Shown piece by piece: positions 28,513-40,514 of a stretch of 64,000 nucleotides of DNA (position 1 is the stretch's first letter; each line of letters begins with the position of its first letter). Under the pieces are notes generated by a model, which saw nothing but the letters and a program-made list of their open reading frames with translations, searched no databases and was not told the DNA's origin. Source of the stretch: Streptococcus iniae (GTDB taxonomy: Bacteria > Bacillota > Bacilli > Lactobacillales > Streptococcaceae). The translations under genes were made by a program, and so were the position numbers. The DNA lies in assembly GCF_030732225.1 (NCBI RefSeq), contig NZ_CP132230.1, positions 1,144,001 through 1,208,000 on the forward strand. Direction: 5' to 3'.

Positions 28513-30543
28513 ATGAAAAAGCATATTGTTTTAAAAAGTAGTATTTTAACTGTTATGGCAGGAATGTCTATCCTTGTAACGTCAGTTCAAGCTGATCAGG
28601 TTGATGTTCAAATTCTAGGTGTCAACGATTTCCACGGTGCTCTTGATCAGACTGGATCAGCTTATATGCCAGCACCTGAGGGAAAAGTTTCTGGCGCTGG
28701 TACTGCCGCTCAGCTTGATGCTTACATGGATAAAGCTAATGAAGACTTTAAACAAGCTAGCCCTGATGGAACAAGTATCCGGGTTCAAGCCGGCGATATG
28801 GTTGGGGCCAGTCCTGCAAACTCTGGATTATTACAAGATGAACCAACGGTAAAAGTTTTTAATGAAATGGGCGTTGAATATGGCACACTGGGAAATAATG
28901 AATTTGACGAAGGATTAGCTGAATACAACCGTATTATGACAGGAAAAGCACCTGCTGCTGATTCAACCATTAATGAGATAACTAAAAACTACACACATGT
29001 TCCATCTAGTCAAACCATCGTCATTTCAAATGTTATTGACAAAACAACTAAAGAAATTCCTTATAACTGGAAACCATATGCCATTAAAAACATTCCCGTA
29101 AATAACACTTCAGTTAATATTGGTTTTATTGGGGTAGTAACAACTGAAATCCCAAACCTTGTTTTAAGAAAAAATTATGAACAATATGAATTTTTAGATG
29201 AAGCACAAACCATTGTTAAATACGCCAAAGAATTAAAGAATCAAAACGTAAATGCTATTGTTATTCTTGCTCATATCCCTGCTATTAGCACTGATGGTGT
29301 TGTTGGAAGTGATGTTGCAGCAATTATGGAAAAAGTCAATAAACTTTATCCTGAAAACAGTATTGATATTATTTTTGCTGGCCACAATCACCAGTACACT
29401 AATGGAACAATTGGAACAACACGTGTTGTTCAAGCTGTATCACAAGGTAAAGCTTATGCTGATGTTCGTGGTAAATTAGACACAACCACACAAGATTTCG
29501 TTGAAACACCAACTGCTAAAGTTCTTGCTGTTGCTCCTAAAAAACTTGCAGGAAGTCCTGATATTCAAGCTATTGTTGATGAAGCTAACAAAATAGTTGC
29601 AACAGTAACAACTAAGCAAATCGGAACAGCTGCCAATTCAGAAATGATTTCTAAAACAGCTAATAAAGACAATGAATCTGCTCTTGGAAATTTGGTAACA
29701 AGTGCTCAACTAGCAGTTGCCAGAGAAACCTATCCAGATGTCGACTTTGCCATGACAAACAACGGAGGCATTCGTTCTGACCTTATTGTCTCTAAAGGTA
29801 ATTCAATCACTTGGGGGGCTGCACAAGCAGTACAACCATTCGGCAATATTTTACAAGTTGTCGAACTCACTGGCCAAGATATTTATGATGTTTTAAACGA
29901 ACAATATGACGAAGACCAAAAATACTTCCTTCAAATGTCTGGCTTAAAATACACCTTCACAACTAGTGAATCTGGAGATCCCTCTAAACCATTTAAAGTT
30001 GTTCGTGCATTCACTGACAAAGGGGTAGCGATTGATCCCAAAGCTAGCTATAAGGTTGTTGTTAATGACTTCTTATTCGGTGGTGGAGATGGCTTTGCTA
30101 CTTTCCGAAAAGGAAAACTTATCGGTGCTATTAATCCTGACACTGAAGTCTTCATTAAATACATTAAAGATAAAGAAGCAAAACACGAAACAATTGCTGC
30201 TGATTTTTTAGGCATTAAAACTTTCGTTACATCTACTGTTGAAAGTTCAAAAACAAGTGATGATATGGGGCACCATGATATTGTCAAACGTGTTTATCGT
30301 GACCGTGATGGTCACATTGTCGATGAGGAAATCATTTCTGATTTAGTCACTCCAAATCCACAATCACCTACTAAGCAGACAGCTCTTGCTAGCCCTCAAG
30401 CTCTTGCCAAAACAAGCACAATGGCTAAGAAACAAGAATTACCACATACTGGTAGCAAAGAAAATCAAGCTGGACTACTATCTATGCTTGGTCTTGTAAC
30501 ACTATTCTTTGCCAAAGTAAGCAAGAAAAAAGAAGAAAACTAA
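28513..30543 (+). CDS. cell-wall-anchored 5'-nucleotidase (LPXTG)
   Basis: The 676-residue protein has a signal peptide cleaved after SVQA (27), a metallophosphoesterase domain (VNDFHGALD with Asp39 and His41, AGDMVGAS with Asp95, ILAHIP and AGHNHQYT), a 5'-nucleotidase C-terminal domain (NGGIRSDL, QPFGNILQVVELTG, GGGDGFATF) and a sorting signal LPHTG at 643-647 with a hydrophobic tail and KKKEEN. It should be a surface ecto-nucleotidase like S5nA of S. pyogenes, which makes adenosine and deoxyadenosine and blunts host immunity (family knowledge). One oddity: the usual catalytic GNHE motif reads GNNE at 127-130, with Asn129 where UshA has His117. Single gene with its own terminator. Confidence 0.9.
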   Translation: MKKHIVLKSSILTVMAGMSILVTSVQADQVDVQILGVNDFHGALDQTGSAYMPAPEGKVSGAGTAAQLDAYMDKANEDFKQASPDGTSIRVQAGDMVGASPANSGLLQDEPTVKVFNEMGVEYGTLGNNEFDEGLAEYNRIMTGKAPAADSTINEITKNYTHVPSSQTIVISNVIDKTTKEIPYNWKPYAIKNIPVNNTSVNIGFIGVVTTEIPNLVLRKNYEQYEFLDEAQTIVKYAKELKNQNVNAIVILAHIPAISTDGVVGSDVAAIMEKVNKLYPENSIDIIFAGHNHQYTNGTIGTTRVVQAVSQGKAYADVRGKLDTTTQDFVETPTAKVLAVAPKKLAGSPDIQAIVDEANKIVATVTTKQIGTAANSEMISKTANKDNESALGNLVTSAQLAVARETYPDVDFAMTNNGGIRSDLIVSKGNSITWGAAQAVQPFGNILQVVELTGQDIYDVLNEQYDEDQKYFLQMSGLKYTFTTSESGDPSKPFKVVRAFTDKGVAIDPKASYKVVVNDFLFGGGDGFATFRKGKLIGAINPDTEVFIKYIKDKEAKHETIAADFLGIKTFVTSTVESSKTSDDMGHHDIVKRVYRDRDGHIVDEEIISDLVTPNPQSPTKQTALASPQALAKTSTMAKKQELPHTGSKENQAGLLSMLGLVTLFFAKVSKKKEEN

Positions 30544-30546
30544 TCA

Positions 30547-30575
30547 AAAGACTGGAAAATTTTCCAGTCTTTCTT
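30547..30575. terminator. bidirectional terminator between the nucleotidase and def-like genes
   Basis: A perfect palindrome AAAGACTGGAAAA with its complement is followed by TTTCTTC on the plus strand; it sits between two convergent genes. Confidence 0.8.
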
Positions 30576-30578
30576 CGT

Positions 30579-30989
30579 TTAAATAATAATTCCTTCAAGA
30601 TGATCCATTTCATGTTGGCAAATTTGTGCAGCTAATCCTTTAAGAGTAAGTGTCTTTTCTTTCCAATTACTATCTAAGTAACTGACCTTAATCTCTTCAA
30701 ACCGCTGTGTCGGTCGAGAACCTTTCAAAGATAAGCAAGATTCCTGTGTCTGATATGGTTTATCTTTACTAATTATTTTGGGATTAAACATTAGTAAATC
30801 AATAAATCCCATACTAACAATAATGATACGTTTGTTTTCTCCAATCATATTTGCAGCAAGTCCCAAGCAAGACTCTCGGTGGTAATTTAAGGTATCTTGC
30901 AAATCTTTTCCAATGAGTTTGTCTTCTTTATTGGCTTTTATTGCTTTTTTTTGCAAAAAAAGCGGATCTTTTACAATATCTCTAATCAT
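30579..30989 (-). CDS. peptide deformylase-like protein (degenerate motifs)
   Basis: The 136-residue protein resembles peptide deformylase but two of the three motifs are altered. Motif I reads GLAANM at 43-48 where deformylases have GLAAxQ, and motif II reads ESCLS at 83-87 instead of EGCLS. Motif III HEMDH at 126-130 is kept, so the metal ligands Cys85, His126 and His130 are present. Streptococci often carry such a short second Def beside the housekeeping one. It could be a weak deformylase or have another role. I chose the ATG at 30987-30989, eight bases after GAGGTG, giving MIRDIV as N-terminus. Confidence 0.75.
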   Translation of the reverse strand: MIRDIVKDPLFLQKKAIKANKEDKLIGKDLQDTLNYHRESCLGLAANMIGENKRIIIVSMGFIDLLMFNPKIISKDKPYQTQESCLSLKGSRPTQRFEEIKVSYLDSNWKEKTLTLKGLAAQICQHEMDHLEGIII

Positions 30990-31027
30990 TGTCATATCAC
31001 CTCACTAATCCAATAGCTACATTATAA

Positions 31028-31052
31028 CAAAAAAGAACTCAAAAGAGTTCTT
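31028..31052 (-). terminator. terminator of gdhA
   Basis: On the minus strand AAGAACTC/GAGTTCTT with a four-base loop is followed by TTTTTTG. A TATAAT just beyond it (31021-31026) may be the -10 of the def-like gene. Confidence 0.8.
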
Positions 31053-31068
31053 TTCAGTTTTGTAATGC

Positions 31069-32445
<1,377 letters not shown>

Positions 32446-32459
32446 TTAAGATAGTAAAT

Positions 32460-32488
32460 ATTATAAATTTTCTGAATATTCTTGTCAA
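32460..32488 (-). promoter_or_regulatory. consensus promoter of gdhA
   Basis: The minus strand has -35 TTGACA (32483-32488), a 17-base spacer and -10 TATAAT (32460-32465), 41 bases before the start codon. Both hexamers are perfect. Confidence 0.9.
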
Positions 32489-32551
32489 GCATTTAACACA
32501 AAAGAAATAGCATGCCTTATTAGTTCTAGGAATGCCATTTTTTAAAGGTTA

Positions 32552-34318
32552 TTATGATTTTTTGAATTGGCTATTATAGAGGTTATAATAGAACCCTTTA
32601 CCCTGTAAGAGACTCTCGTGAGTGCCTTGTTCAATGATTTGTCCATCTTTAAGCACTAAGATTTTATCTGCCTCTTGAATGGTTGATAAACGATGAGCAA
32701 TAACAAAACTTGTTCTACCTTGCATAAGGCGCTTCATAGCTTTTTGAATTAATAATTCTAAGCGCGTGTCCACTGATGAGGTAGCCTCATCTAAAATCAG
32801 AATTTTTGGATCTGCTAACAGAGCCCTTGCTATTGTTAATAACTGCTTTTGTCCAAGGGAAATATTACTTGATTCCTGATTCATAACCATTTGATAACCA
32901 CCTGGAAGGGTGCTAATAAAGTGGTCGACATTAGCAGTTTTTGCTGCATTAATAATATCTTCTTCACTAGCAGCTAGATTTCCAAATTGAAGATTTTCTT
33001 TAATGGTTCCCTCAAAGAGCCAAGCATCTTGTAAGACCATCCCAAATTGACTACGGTAATACTGACGAGATAAATCACGAATATCATGCCCATCAACCGT
33101 TATGACACCATGATTCACATCATAAAAACGCATCAAAAGGTTAATCAAAGTTGTCTTACCAGCACCTGTTGGACCAACAATAGCAATCATTTCTCCTGGT
33201 TTAACATCAAGGTTAAAGTCTTTAATCAACTCTCTACTGCTGTCATATGAAAAAGTAACATTTTTAAAAGACACTTGTCCTGACAATGAGCGAGGTAAAG
33301 TTACTTTAGTTTCTGAGAAATCATCCACTTCATCAAGAACAGAAAAAATACGTTCTAACGAAGATTTAGCAGATTGAATGACTGGAGCTAACTGCGTAAT
33401 GGTTTGAATAGGTTGTGAAATTTGCCAAGTGTATTGCACAAAGGCTTGCATATTACCTATCGTTAATTTTCCTGCAAGAACTTGCAAACCGGCAATTAAG
33501 GCGATAAGCATATAAATGGAATCTGAAATAAAGTGAACAACTGGCATCATAATCCCAGAAATAAAGCTTGCTTTAAAACCAACGGCTTGCAAGCGATTGG
33601 TAATATCATGAAATTCAGCTTCAGATGCCTCTTCACGGCCATAAAGTTTTAAAACATTAAATCCTGAAAGTTTTTCTTGGACAAAACCATTCATTTCTCC
33701 TAAAACTTTAGCTTGCTCTTTAAAATATGGCTGTGACTTTTTCAAAATAAATTGACTGGCTAGATAAATCAAAGGAACAGCAATAACCAATACCAAGGCC
33801 AATGTAACGTTAATATAAAAAGCCATTGAAACTGCTAGAATAATAGATAAAAAGGCATTAACAATCTGTAGAAATGACTGTTGCAAAGCATTTGAAACAG
33901 TCTCCACATCCGATGTAAAACGTCCTAACATATCTCCAAATTGATGCTTGTCAAAATAAGAGACCGGGATACGGTTAATTTTTCGGCTCAAATCGTTTCT
34001 CAAATCCTTAATGCTTGACTGAACTGTTTTTGTCATGAAATAGTTGGAACCATATGAGCCAATTTCAAAGAATAAGGCACGAATAAAATAAATCACAAGA
34101 ATAAGTCCAATATAAGACTTATTAATGGAAGCTCCTTCAACACCTCTTGCCATATCAATCAAATTTTTAGAAATTTCAGTGATGGCTAAACCAAGAACAA
34201 AAGGCTCAAGGGCACTCATTACTGCACTCATTACTTTAAGAAAAAGAGCTGCTAGTAAGGAAAACTTGTATTTCCTAAGGTAGCTCCAAAGACGGTTTAA
34301 TAAGTGTTTTCCAGTCAT
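32552..34318 (-). CDS. heterodimeric ABC exporter subunit (LmrD/YheH-like)
   Basis: The 588-residue half-transporter has six membrane segments in the first 320 residues and an ATPase with Walker A GPTGAGKTT, signature ISLGQKQL (a variant of LSGGQ) and Walker B KILILDEAT with the catalytic Glu. Its ATG overlaps the TAA of the upstream subunit (TAATG), with AAAGGAG as ribosome binding site, so the two are made together. Probable multidrug or peptide exporter; substrate unknown. Only a weak hairpin lies after the stop, at about 32500-32540. Confidence 0.87.
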   Translation of the reverse strand: MTGKHLLNRLWSYLRKYKFSLLAALFLKVMSAVMSALEPFVLGLAITEISKNLIDMARGVEGASINKSYIGLILVIYFIRALFFEIGSYGSNYFMTKTVQSSIKDLRNDLSRKINRIPVSYFDKHQFGDMLGRFTSDVETVSNALQQSFLQIVNAFLSIILAVSMAFYINVTLALVLVIAVPLIYLASQFILKKSQPYFKEQAKVLGEMNGFVQEKLSGFNVLKLYGREEASEAEFHDITNRLQAVGFKASFISGIMMPVVHFISDSIYMLIALIAGLQVLAGKLTIGNMQAFVQYTWQISQPIQTITQLAPVIQSAKSSLERIFSVLDEVDDFSETKVTLPRSLSGQVSFKNVTFSYDSSRELIKDFNLDVKPGEMIAIVGPTGAGKTTLINLLMRFYDVNHGVITVDGHDIRDLSRQYYRSQFGMVLQDAWLFEGTIKENLQFGNLAASEEDIINAAKTANVDHFISTLPGGYQMVMNQESSNISLGQKQLLTIARALLADPKILILDEATSSVDTRLELLIQKAMKRLMQGRTSFVIAHRLSTIQEADKILVLKDGQIIEQGTHESLLQGKGFYYNLYNSQFKKS

Positions 34319-36060
34319 TAATCAAGCTCCTTTCCTTCACTCTTTTTATTAAGTTGCGAACTTGCAATCTCACGGTAAATGGCATTATTTTTTAATAATT
34401 CTTCGTGAGTTCCACGACCAACAATTTCTCCTTCATCAAGAACAATAATGTGATCAGCATCCATAATTGTTCCAACGCGTTGCGCCACAATTAAAACAGT
34501 TGCGTTTTGAGTAACTTCTTTTAAACGTTTCCGTAATTCAGCGTCAGTTTTATAATCCAAAGCAGAAAATGAATCATCAAAAATATAAATATCTGGCTGT
34601 TTGACAACTGCCCGGGCAATTGAAAGTCTTTGCTTTTGGCCTCCTGAGAGATTGTTGCCCCCCTCAGCTAAATGGCTATCATAGCCCTCTTCACGACTTT
34701 CTATAAACTCTTTAGCTTGAGAAACGTCCGATGCTTGATCCAGTTCTGAACGACTAGCATCATTTTTGCCGTATTTGATATTTTCTTCGATGGTCCCTGT
34801 GAATAGCAGAGCTTTTTGAGGGATAAAACCAATTTTAGAACGTAAGGCTTTAAGGTTGTAATCTCTGACATCAATCCCATCAACTATGATTTTACCAAAG
34901 GTAACATCATAAAATCGAGGAATCAGGTTAACAAGTGATGACTTGCCAGACCCTGTTGATCCTATAAATGCTATGGTTTCCCCTGGTTTTGTTTTAAATG
35001 AAATGTTATTTAAGACAGGATTTTCTGTCTCTCCTGGATAAGCAAAGGTTACATTATCAAATTCCAAATAGCCCTGAGAATCACTTTTTGTAATGCCATC
35101 TTCATTTTTTGAGATAGACAATGGCATGTCAAGAACTTCATTAATTCTATGACTTGAAACAGCCATCCTTGGATACATGGTAAAAAGATTAGCAAACATT
35201 AAAAAAGAAAATAGCGCATGAAAACTGTATTCAATAAAAGCAACCAAATCCCCAATTTTAAACTGACCTTTATTAAGAGGATCTAGAGCGAACCATACAA
35301 TGGCCACTATCATCGCAATGATAATTTGAACAAATAAAGGTTCTGTTAGCCCTGTTAATATAAAGAGTCGTTTTGATATACCAGAATACTCTTGATTTTG
35401 CTGATTAAAACGTTCTTCTTGGAAAGATTCTCTTGAAAAAGCTCTAATCACGCGCAAACCAGTTAAATTTTCCCTAACCAACTGATTAATTTTGTCCAAA
35501 TTTTCTTGTTGCTTCTCAGAAAGTGGTTTGGTTTTAAGTGCCACATAAATAACTACAAAGACTAAAAATGGCATTGAAACTGCAACAATCCATGCTAATG
35601 AAGGACTTGTAACCAAAATCATGACAACTGAAAAAAGCATCATTAAGGGGGTTACAACACCAAGCCTCAAAGACATTTCAGCAAATTGCATTAAAACAAA
35701 AGCATCATTGGTTATCCTTGTCACTAAAGATGACACCCCTATTTTCTCATACTCCGTGTGGGAATAATCCTGTAAGCGTTGGTACATGTCATTACGCAAT
35801 TCTTTTATCATGGTCGTTGTTAAACGACTTGAAGCATATGACAGAAGAAGCCGTCCTAGTACCCCTAAAAATACAATCAAAAACATGATAGCTGTCCAAA
35901 AATACAAGGCACTTTCTTGTTTTTGAACAACTCCTTGATCAATCATTTTTGCTAAGACTGTTGGCAAACCAAGGTTGACCAAAACAAAAAACAAGGCACC
36001 GACAATATCTAAGAAAAGCCATTTTTTCTTTGTTTTTAAATACGACCAAATTAAGCCCAT
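34318..36060 (-). CDS. heterodimeric ABC exporter subunit (LmrC/YheI-like)
   Basis: The 580-residue half-transporter has six membrane segments, an ATPase with Walker A GSTGSGKSS, canonical LSGGQKQR and Walker B IYIFDDSFS. As in other heterodimeric exporters this subunit has Asp where the catalytic Glu should be, and its partner has Glu. The start ATG 36058-36060 follows AAGGAGGTGTCAC, so the longer upstream frame is rejected. First gene of the pair. Confidence 0.87.
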   Translation of the reverse strand: MGLIWSYLKTKKKWLFLDIVGALFFVLVNLGLPTVLAKMIDQGVVQKQESALYFWTAIMFLIVFLGVLGRLLLSYASSRLTTTMIKELRNDMYQRLQDYSHTEYEKIGVSSLVTRITNDAFVLMQFAEMSLRLGVVTPLMMLFSVVMILVTSPSLAWIVAVSMPFLVFVVIYVALKTKPLSEKQQENLDKINQLVRENLTGLRVIRAFSRESFQEERFNQQNQEYSGISKRLFILTGLTEPLFVQIIIAMIVAIVWFALDPLNKGQFKIGDLVAFIEYSFHALFSFLMFANLFTMYPRMAVSSHRINEVLDMPLSISKNEDGITKSDSQGYLEFDNVTFAYPGETENPVLNNISFKTKPGETIAFIGSTGSGKSSLVNLIPRFYDVTFGKIIVDGIDVRDYNLKALRSKIGFIPQKALLFTGTIEENIKYGKNDASRSELDQASDVSQAKEFIESREEGYDSHLAEGGNNLSGGQKQRLSIARAVVKQPDIYIFDDSFSALDYKTDAELRKRLKEVTQNATVLIVAQRVGTIMDADHIIVLDEGEIVGRGTHEELLKNNAIYREIASSQLNKKSEGKELD

Positions 36061-36082
36061 GTGACACCTCCTTTTCCTTATA

Positions 36083-36110
36083 TGAAAAGAAGCGCAGAGA
36101 TGCACTTCTT
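36083..36110 (-). terminator. terminator-like hairpin before the second ABC exporter operon
   Basis: On the minus strand GAAGTGCA/TGCGCTTC (one G-U pair, four-base loop) is followed by TTTTCATAT. It lies after the GNAT gene and 23 bases before the exporter start. It may end the upstream operon or, if a promoter lies at 36115-36160, act as an attenuator of the exporter. Confidence 0.6.
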
Positions 36111-36161
36111 CATTAGTAATAGTTTAACATATGGCTGATGCCTTTGTCATTTAATTCGAGA

Positions 36162-36641
36162 TTATTTTTTGAATTCTTTAATCATCCAAACATCCATCAA
36201 GTGATGATTTTGATCATTAGATAGCGCTTGCTCAAGTCTCCTAAATCCAATAGACTGATAAAAGTAAACAGCTTCTTTCAAAAGTGATGAACTTTCTAGA
36301 TACAAGGATTGATAACCAGATTCCTTAGCAGCCGACTCCACATGCATCAGTAACAGTTTTGCAATGCCTTGGCGACGATAACTAGCATCAACATAGCACT
36401 TTTGCAATTCACAAATGGAAGCATCAACAGGACCAAAACCAGCACCTGCAAGTACCTGATTATCTTCTTCGTAAACAAAATAAGCAGCATTTGACAATCC
36501 TTGATAGTACTCATATAAGTTATCTAACTGAGGATCACTATATGCAGTCCCTGGCTGATCAAGCCCAACTGCTTTCAAAGACTGGCGAATAATTCTTGCA
36601 ATGACATGATTATCACTCGCTTTAATCAGACGTATCGGCAT
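36162..36641 (-). CDS. GNAT-family N-acetyltransferase
   Basis: The 159-residue protein begins MPIRLIKASDNHVIARIIRQ at ATG 36639-36641, after GGAGGAATAGT. The acetyl-CoA-binding motif A is visible as CYVDASYRRQGIAKLLLMHV, followed by the LYLESS strand and YQSIGFRRLE, a standard GNAT fold. The substrate is unknown; it could be a ribosomal protein or a small molecule. It starts one base after the ABC-F stop and is last in the DUF1149-to-GNAT operon. Confidence 0.85.
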   Translation of the reverse strand: MPIRLIKASDNHVIARIIRQSLKAVGLDQPGTAYSDPQLDNLYEYYQGLSNAAYFVYEEDNQVLAGAGFGPVDASICELQKCYVDASYRRQGIAKLLLMHVESAAKESGYQSLYLESSSLLKEAVYFYQSIGFRRLEQALSNDQNHHLMDVWMIKEFKK

Positions 36642-36642
36642 A

Positions 36643-38529
36643 CTATTCCTCCAATTCGCTAAGATAGTCGTAACGCTCATACTTATCCAAAATAGATTGA
36701 TTGATAGCATCTAATTGCCTCTGGAGTTCTGCCAACTTGCCATAATCACTGGCACATGTCAACATTTCTTCCTCCAAAAGGCCTAGGGATAATTCAAGTT
36801 CTGCCAATTCTTCTTCAATACAAGCCCACTCTTGTTTCTCTAAGTAAGACATTCTTTTTTTATTGACCACTGCAGCTGGCTGACTACTTTCAAGGTGTTG
36901 ACTTTCCACTTGCTTATCTGTTACATTTTGATGCTCTTTTTGAAATGCAACTTCTTCTAAATAATCACTATAATTCCCATAGAATTCAGTAATCCCACCA
37001 TCCTCAAAAGCCAATATTTTAGTTGCCACTTTATCTAAGAAATAACGGTCATGGCTTACGGTAATGACTGGACCAGCAAAACCTTGAAGAAAGTTTTCTA
37101 AAACAGTCAATGTCGCAATATCCAAATCATTGGTTGGCTCATCTAAAAGCAAAACATTTGGTTTTTCAATTAACAGTTTCAAAAGATAAAGCCGTTTTTT
37201 CTCACCGCCAGATAACTTTCCAATTAAGGAGCCATGACTTGACCTTGGAAATAAAAATTGCTCAAGAAGTTCACTAATACTAGTTGTTCCAACAGTTGTT
37301 TTAACTTCATCAGCAACCTCTTGCAAATAATTGATAACCCTTTTGTTGTCATCCATATCTCGAATTTGTTGAGAAAAATAGGCAATACGAATGGTTTCAC
37401 CAACAATCACTTGCCCAGATTGTGCAACCACATCTCCAGTAATTAATTGTAAAAGTGTTGATTTACCAACACCATTATCACCAACAATACCGATACGATC
37501 CTTATTTTGAATAATCAAATCAAAATCTTTGATCAGTGGCTTTTTCTCATCATAAGAAAATCCAACTTTTTCAAAATGAATAACCTTCTTACCAATACGA
37601 CTGGTTTCAAAATTAATATCTAATTCTTCTTGACTATTATCAACATGCACTTGACCTTTCAAATCATGGAAACGATTGATTCTAGCTTGTTGCTTTGTCG
37701 CTCTAGCTTGAGGTTGTCTTCTCATCCAAGCTAATTCTTGCTTATAAAGCTGCTTTTTCTTATGAAGATTTGCAGCATCTCGTTCATCTTGTTCAGCCTT
37801 TAAACGCACGTAGTCCTGATAATTCCCTTGATATTCATTTAATGATGCATTATCCAATTCAAAAATTCGTGTAGCTAATCCATCTAAAAAATACCGATCA
37901 TGTGTAATAAACATTACCGTGCGTTTGCTTGACTTTAGGTAATTGGTTAACCAGGCAATGGTGTCGATATCAAGATGGTTTGTTGGTTCATCTAATAAAA
38001 GCAAATCAGACTTGCCAAGCAAGACCTGGGCTAATTGAACCCGTCTTCTTAGACCTCCAGACAATTGCCCAACTTTTTGATCTAATTGTGTAATTCCCAA
38101 CTTAGATAAGACCGTCTTAACATCACTTTCAACTGACCATACATCTAATCTATCCATTTCTGACATCACTTTTTCAAGCTTTTCCTGATTAGCCTCACTG
38201 TAATCGCGTAATAAAAGTTCATAATGACGAATCAGTTTCATTTCTGGTAAATCAGCAGATAAAACAGTGTCAAGAACAGTTTCTTGATCATCAAAATCAG
38301 GATCTTGCGTCAAGTAAGAAATACGGAACTCATTAGCTTTTAAAATGGGAGAAATATCTCCATCAAAACCTAAACGTTCAGATAAAACATCCAAAAGCGT
38401 GGTTTTTCCAGTTCCATTAACACCAATAATACCAATCCTGTCAAAATCATGAACAATAAAAGAAATGTCTTTGAAAACCGTTTTATCACCAACAGACTTA
38501 TTTAATTTTTCAACAATAAAATCACTCAA
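36643..38529 (-). CDS. ABC-F family ATP-binding protein (Uup-like)
   Basis: The 628-residue protein has two ATPase domains without membrane segments: Walker [10 protein letters not shown] near residue 35 with LSGGLRRR, and GDNGVGKST near 350 with LSGGEKKR. They are joined by a basic linker ([21 protein letters not shown]) and followed by a C-terminal coiled coil (about 550-628). This is the architecture of Uup-type ABC-F factors, which act on ribosomes or DNA, not in transport. It overlaps cca by 4 bases. A role in antibiotic protection is possible but not shown. Confidence 0.88.
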   Translation of the reverse strand: MSDFIVEKLNKSVGDKTVFKDISFIVHDFDRIGIIGVNGTGKTTLLDVLSERLGFDGDISPILKANEFRISYLTQDPDFDDQETVLDTVLSADLPEMKLIRHYELLLRDYSEANQEKLEKVMSEMDRLDVWSVESDVKTVLSKLGITQLDQKVGQLSGGLRRRVQLAQVLLGKSDLLLLDEPTNHLDIDTIAWLTNYLKSSKRTVMFITHDRYFLDGLATRIFELDNASLNEYQGNYQDYVRLKAEQDERDAANLHKKKQLYKQELAWMRRQPQARATKQQARINRFHDLKGQVHVDNSQEELDINFETSRIGKKVIHFEKVGFSYDEKKPLIKDFDLIIQNKDRIGIVGDNGVGKSTLLQLITGDVVAQSGQVIVGETIRIAYFSQQIRDMDDNKRVINYLQEVADEVKTTVGTTSISELLEQFLFPRSSHGSLIGKLSGGEKKRLYLLKLLIEKPNVLLLDEPTNDLDIATLTVLENFLQGFAGPVITVSHDRYFLDKVATKILAFEDGGITEFYGNYSDYLEEVAFQKEHQNVTDKQVESQHLESSQPAAVVNKKRMSYLEKQEWACIEEELAELELSLGLLEEEMLTCASDYGKLAELQRQLDAINQSILDKYERYDYLSELEE

Positions 38530-39734
38530 TAGGTCAACTCCTTGATTACAAATTGTTCAATCTCAGACACTTGGTTGGCTAACATCCCATCAACAATAGC
38601 TAACTCAACTTTTTTTAAGAGTTGGCCCAACTCAGGACCTGGTGTCATCTTCATGTGTTTAATGAGATAGGAACCATTCACAACAATATCATGTTTATCA
38701 TAAATAACAAGTTCATCATAAAGTTTGTCAATAACAGCAAAATCACTTGCTAATCCCTTAGCCTCAATAAGTTTTTCACTGAGGTAAGCAATACCTTTAC
38801 CATATTGGTAAAGAGTTCGTTTATCTAATGCATTTTCTTGCCGTAACTGATAAACACTTAAAATAGCTTGTACTTCTTTTTGAAATTCATTGGAAGTTTT
38901 CCAAACTTTCAAAAATGCCTTGGGATTTGGGATTTCTAATTCTAGAATAAGATTGGCCCAAGCCTGTGCACTGGTTTCAAACCTAAACCATTGTGGCAGT
39001 ACTTGCATTAAATGGCCTAACTTAAAGCCCTTGTGATGTAATCCTGGCAAATAATCAAAAGCTGAAGCTTCCATAAACTTTTGCAAGCCGTTTTTCCAAA
39101 AAGGAGCCATCATTAATTGATCAAATTCAATAAATGACCTCTCAACAGAAATTTTCTCTAAAAGCGGAGCATGAGTACACATTGCTTCAAAAGTCTTTTC
39201 TTCAATTGAAAAATTTAAAGTGGCAGCAAAACGAAAGCCACGCATGATACGTAAGGCATCTTCCTCAAAACGCTCCTCAGCTTTTCCAACTGCCCTTAAA
39301 AGCTTAGCATCAATATCTTCTAAACCACTAAATTTATCAATGATTTCCCCTTGATCATCAAGAGCTAAAGCGTTGACCGTAAAATCCCGTCTTTTTAAAT
39401 CTTCTTCCAAAGAGCGCACAAAAGAAACCTGACTAGGACGGCGGTAATCTACATAGACATCCTCAGTCCTAAAGGTGGTGATTTCATATTCAGAATCTTC
39501 CTCTAAAACAAGTACTGTGCCATGTTCAATACCAACATCTACTGTTCTTGGAAAAATGGCTTTCGTTTCTTGTGGATAGGAACTTGTTGCAATATCAACA
39601 TCGTGTATGGGACGACTTAAGAGAACATCCCTGACACTACCTCCCACAAAATATGCCTCATAGCCAGCATCTTTAATTTTTTTTATTATTGGTAAAGCCT
39701 TCTGAAATTCAGAAGGCAGTTCTTTTAATCTCAT
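38526..39734 (-). CDS. cca: CCA-adding tRNA nucleotidyltransferase
   Basis: The 402-residue class II nucleotidyltransferase adds or repairs the tRNA 3' CCA end. Catalytic-domain motifs are [22 protein letters not shown], with the two metal-binding Asp, followed by GTVLV, and the basic [17 protein letters not shown]. The C-terminal half is the helical neck, body and tail. Four-base overlaps (ATGA) join it to dapB upstream and the ABC-F gene downstream. Confidence 0.95.
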   Translation of the reverse strand: MRLKELPSEFQKALPIIKKIKDAGYEAYFVGGSVRDVLLSRPIHDVDIATSSYPQETKAIFPRTVDVGIEHGTVLVLEEDSEYEITTFRTEDVYVDYRRPSQVSFVRSLEEDLKRRDFTVNALALDDQGEIIDKFSGLEDIDAKLLRAVGKAEERFEEDALRIMRGFRFAATLNFSIEEKTFEAMCTHAPLLEKISVERSFIEFDQLMMAPFWKNGLQKFMEASAFDYLPGLHHKGFKLGHLMQVLPQWFRFETSAQAWANLILELEIPNPKAFLKVWKTSNEFQKEVQAILSVYQLRQENALDKRTLYQYGKGIAYLSEKLIEAKGLASDFAVIDKLYDELVIYDKHDIVVNGSYLIKHMKMTPGPELGQLLKKVELAIVDGMLANQVSEIEQFVIKELTY

Positions 39735-40498
39735 AATAACTTCTCTAATCCATAAACAAGTTCTTGCATTGTAACGACTTTTTTAATTCCTAAGTTAACA
39801 CCACTCATAAAGGACTGACGGTCAAAGGAATCATGCCTCAAGGTCAAACCTTCACCTGGACCTCCAAAAATAACCTCTTGGTGAGCAACTAGTCCTGGCA
39901 AACGTACACTATGAATTCTAATCCCATCATAGTTAGCACCTCTTGCTCCTGCAATCAATTCTTCCTCATCAAGCACAGCTGAATCTTTTGAGGCTCTATT
40001 TTCAGCAATTAATGCAGCAGTTTTAAGGGCTGTCCCACTAGGAGCATCTTTTTTCTGGTCATGGTGCAGTTCAATAATTTCTAAATCTGGAAAATATTTG
40101 GCTGCTTTAGCCGCAAATTCCATTAGGAGAATGGCTCCTATGGCAAAGTTAGGCGCAATTAAACCACCCAATTTCTTAGTTTTTGCTAAGGCTTCTAAAT
40201 CATCAATTTCTTTTTGTGACAATCCGGTTGTGCCAATAACAGGAGCAAATCCCTGCGAAAGAGCAAAATGCGTATTTGAAAAAGCAACCCTTGGACTTGT
40301 AAAATCAACCCAAACGTCAGCTTCAAGGCCTACCAAGTCTTCTTTAGTGTTGACAATGGGAACACCTTTATAATCTTTGTCATTGGTAAAAGGGTCGACT
40401 AAGGCTACCAATTGCAATTCTGGATCATTTTCAACCATTGCAAGGGCTGTTGAACCCATTTTCCCCTTAAAACCAGCAATAATGACTCTTATTCCCAT
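39731..40498 (-). CDS. dapB: 4-hydroxy-tetrahydrodipicolinate reductase
   Basis: The 255-residue enzyme catalyses the NAD(P)H-dependent step of lysine synthesis. The N-terminal dinucleotide motif is [13 protein letters not shown], and the substrate motif [15 protein letters not shown] contains the catalytic His and Lys. Length is normal. It lies 16 bases after degV and overlaps cca by 4 bases. Confidence 0.95.
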   Translation of the reverse strand: MGIRVIIAGFKGKMGSTALAMVENDPELQLVALVDPFTNDKDYKGVPIVNTKEDLVGLEADVWVDFTSPRVAFSNTHFALSQGFAPVIGTTGLSQKEIDDLEALAKTKKLGGLIAPNFAIGAILLMEFAAKAAKYFPDLEIIELHHDQKKDAPSGTALKTAALIAENRASKDSAVLDEEELIAGARGANYDGIRIHSVRLPGLVAHQEVIFGGPGEGLTLRHDSFDRQSFMSGVNLGIKKVVTMQELVYGLEKLL

Positions 40499-40514
40499 AA
40501 GTCTCTCCTTTATT

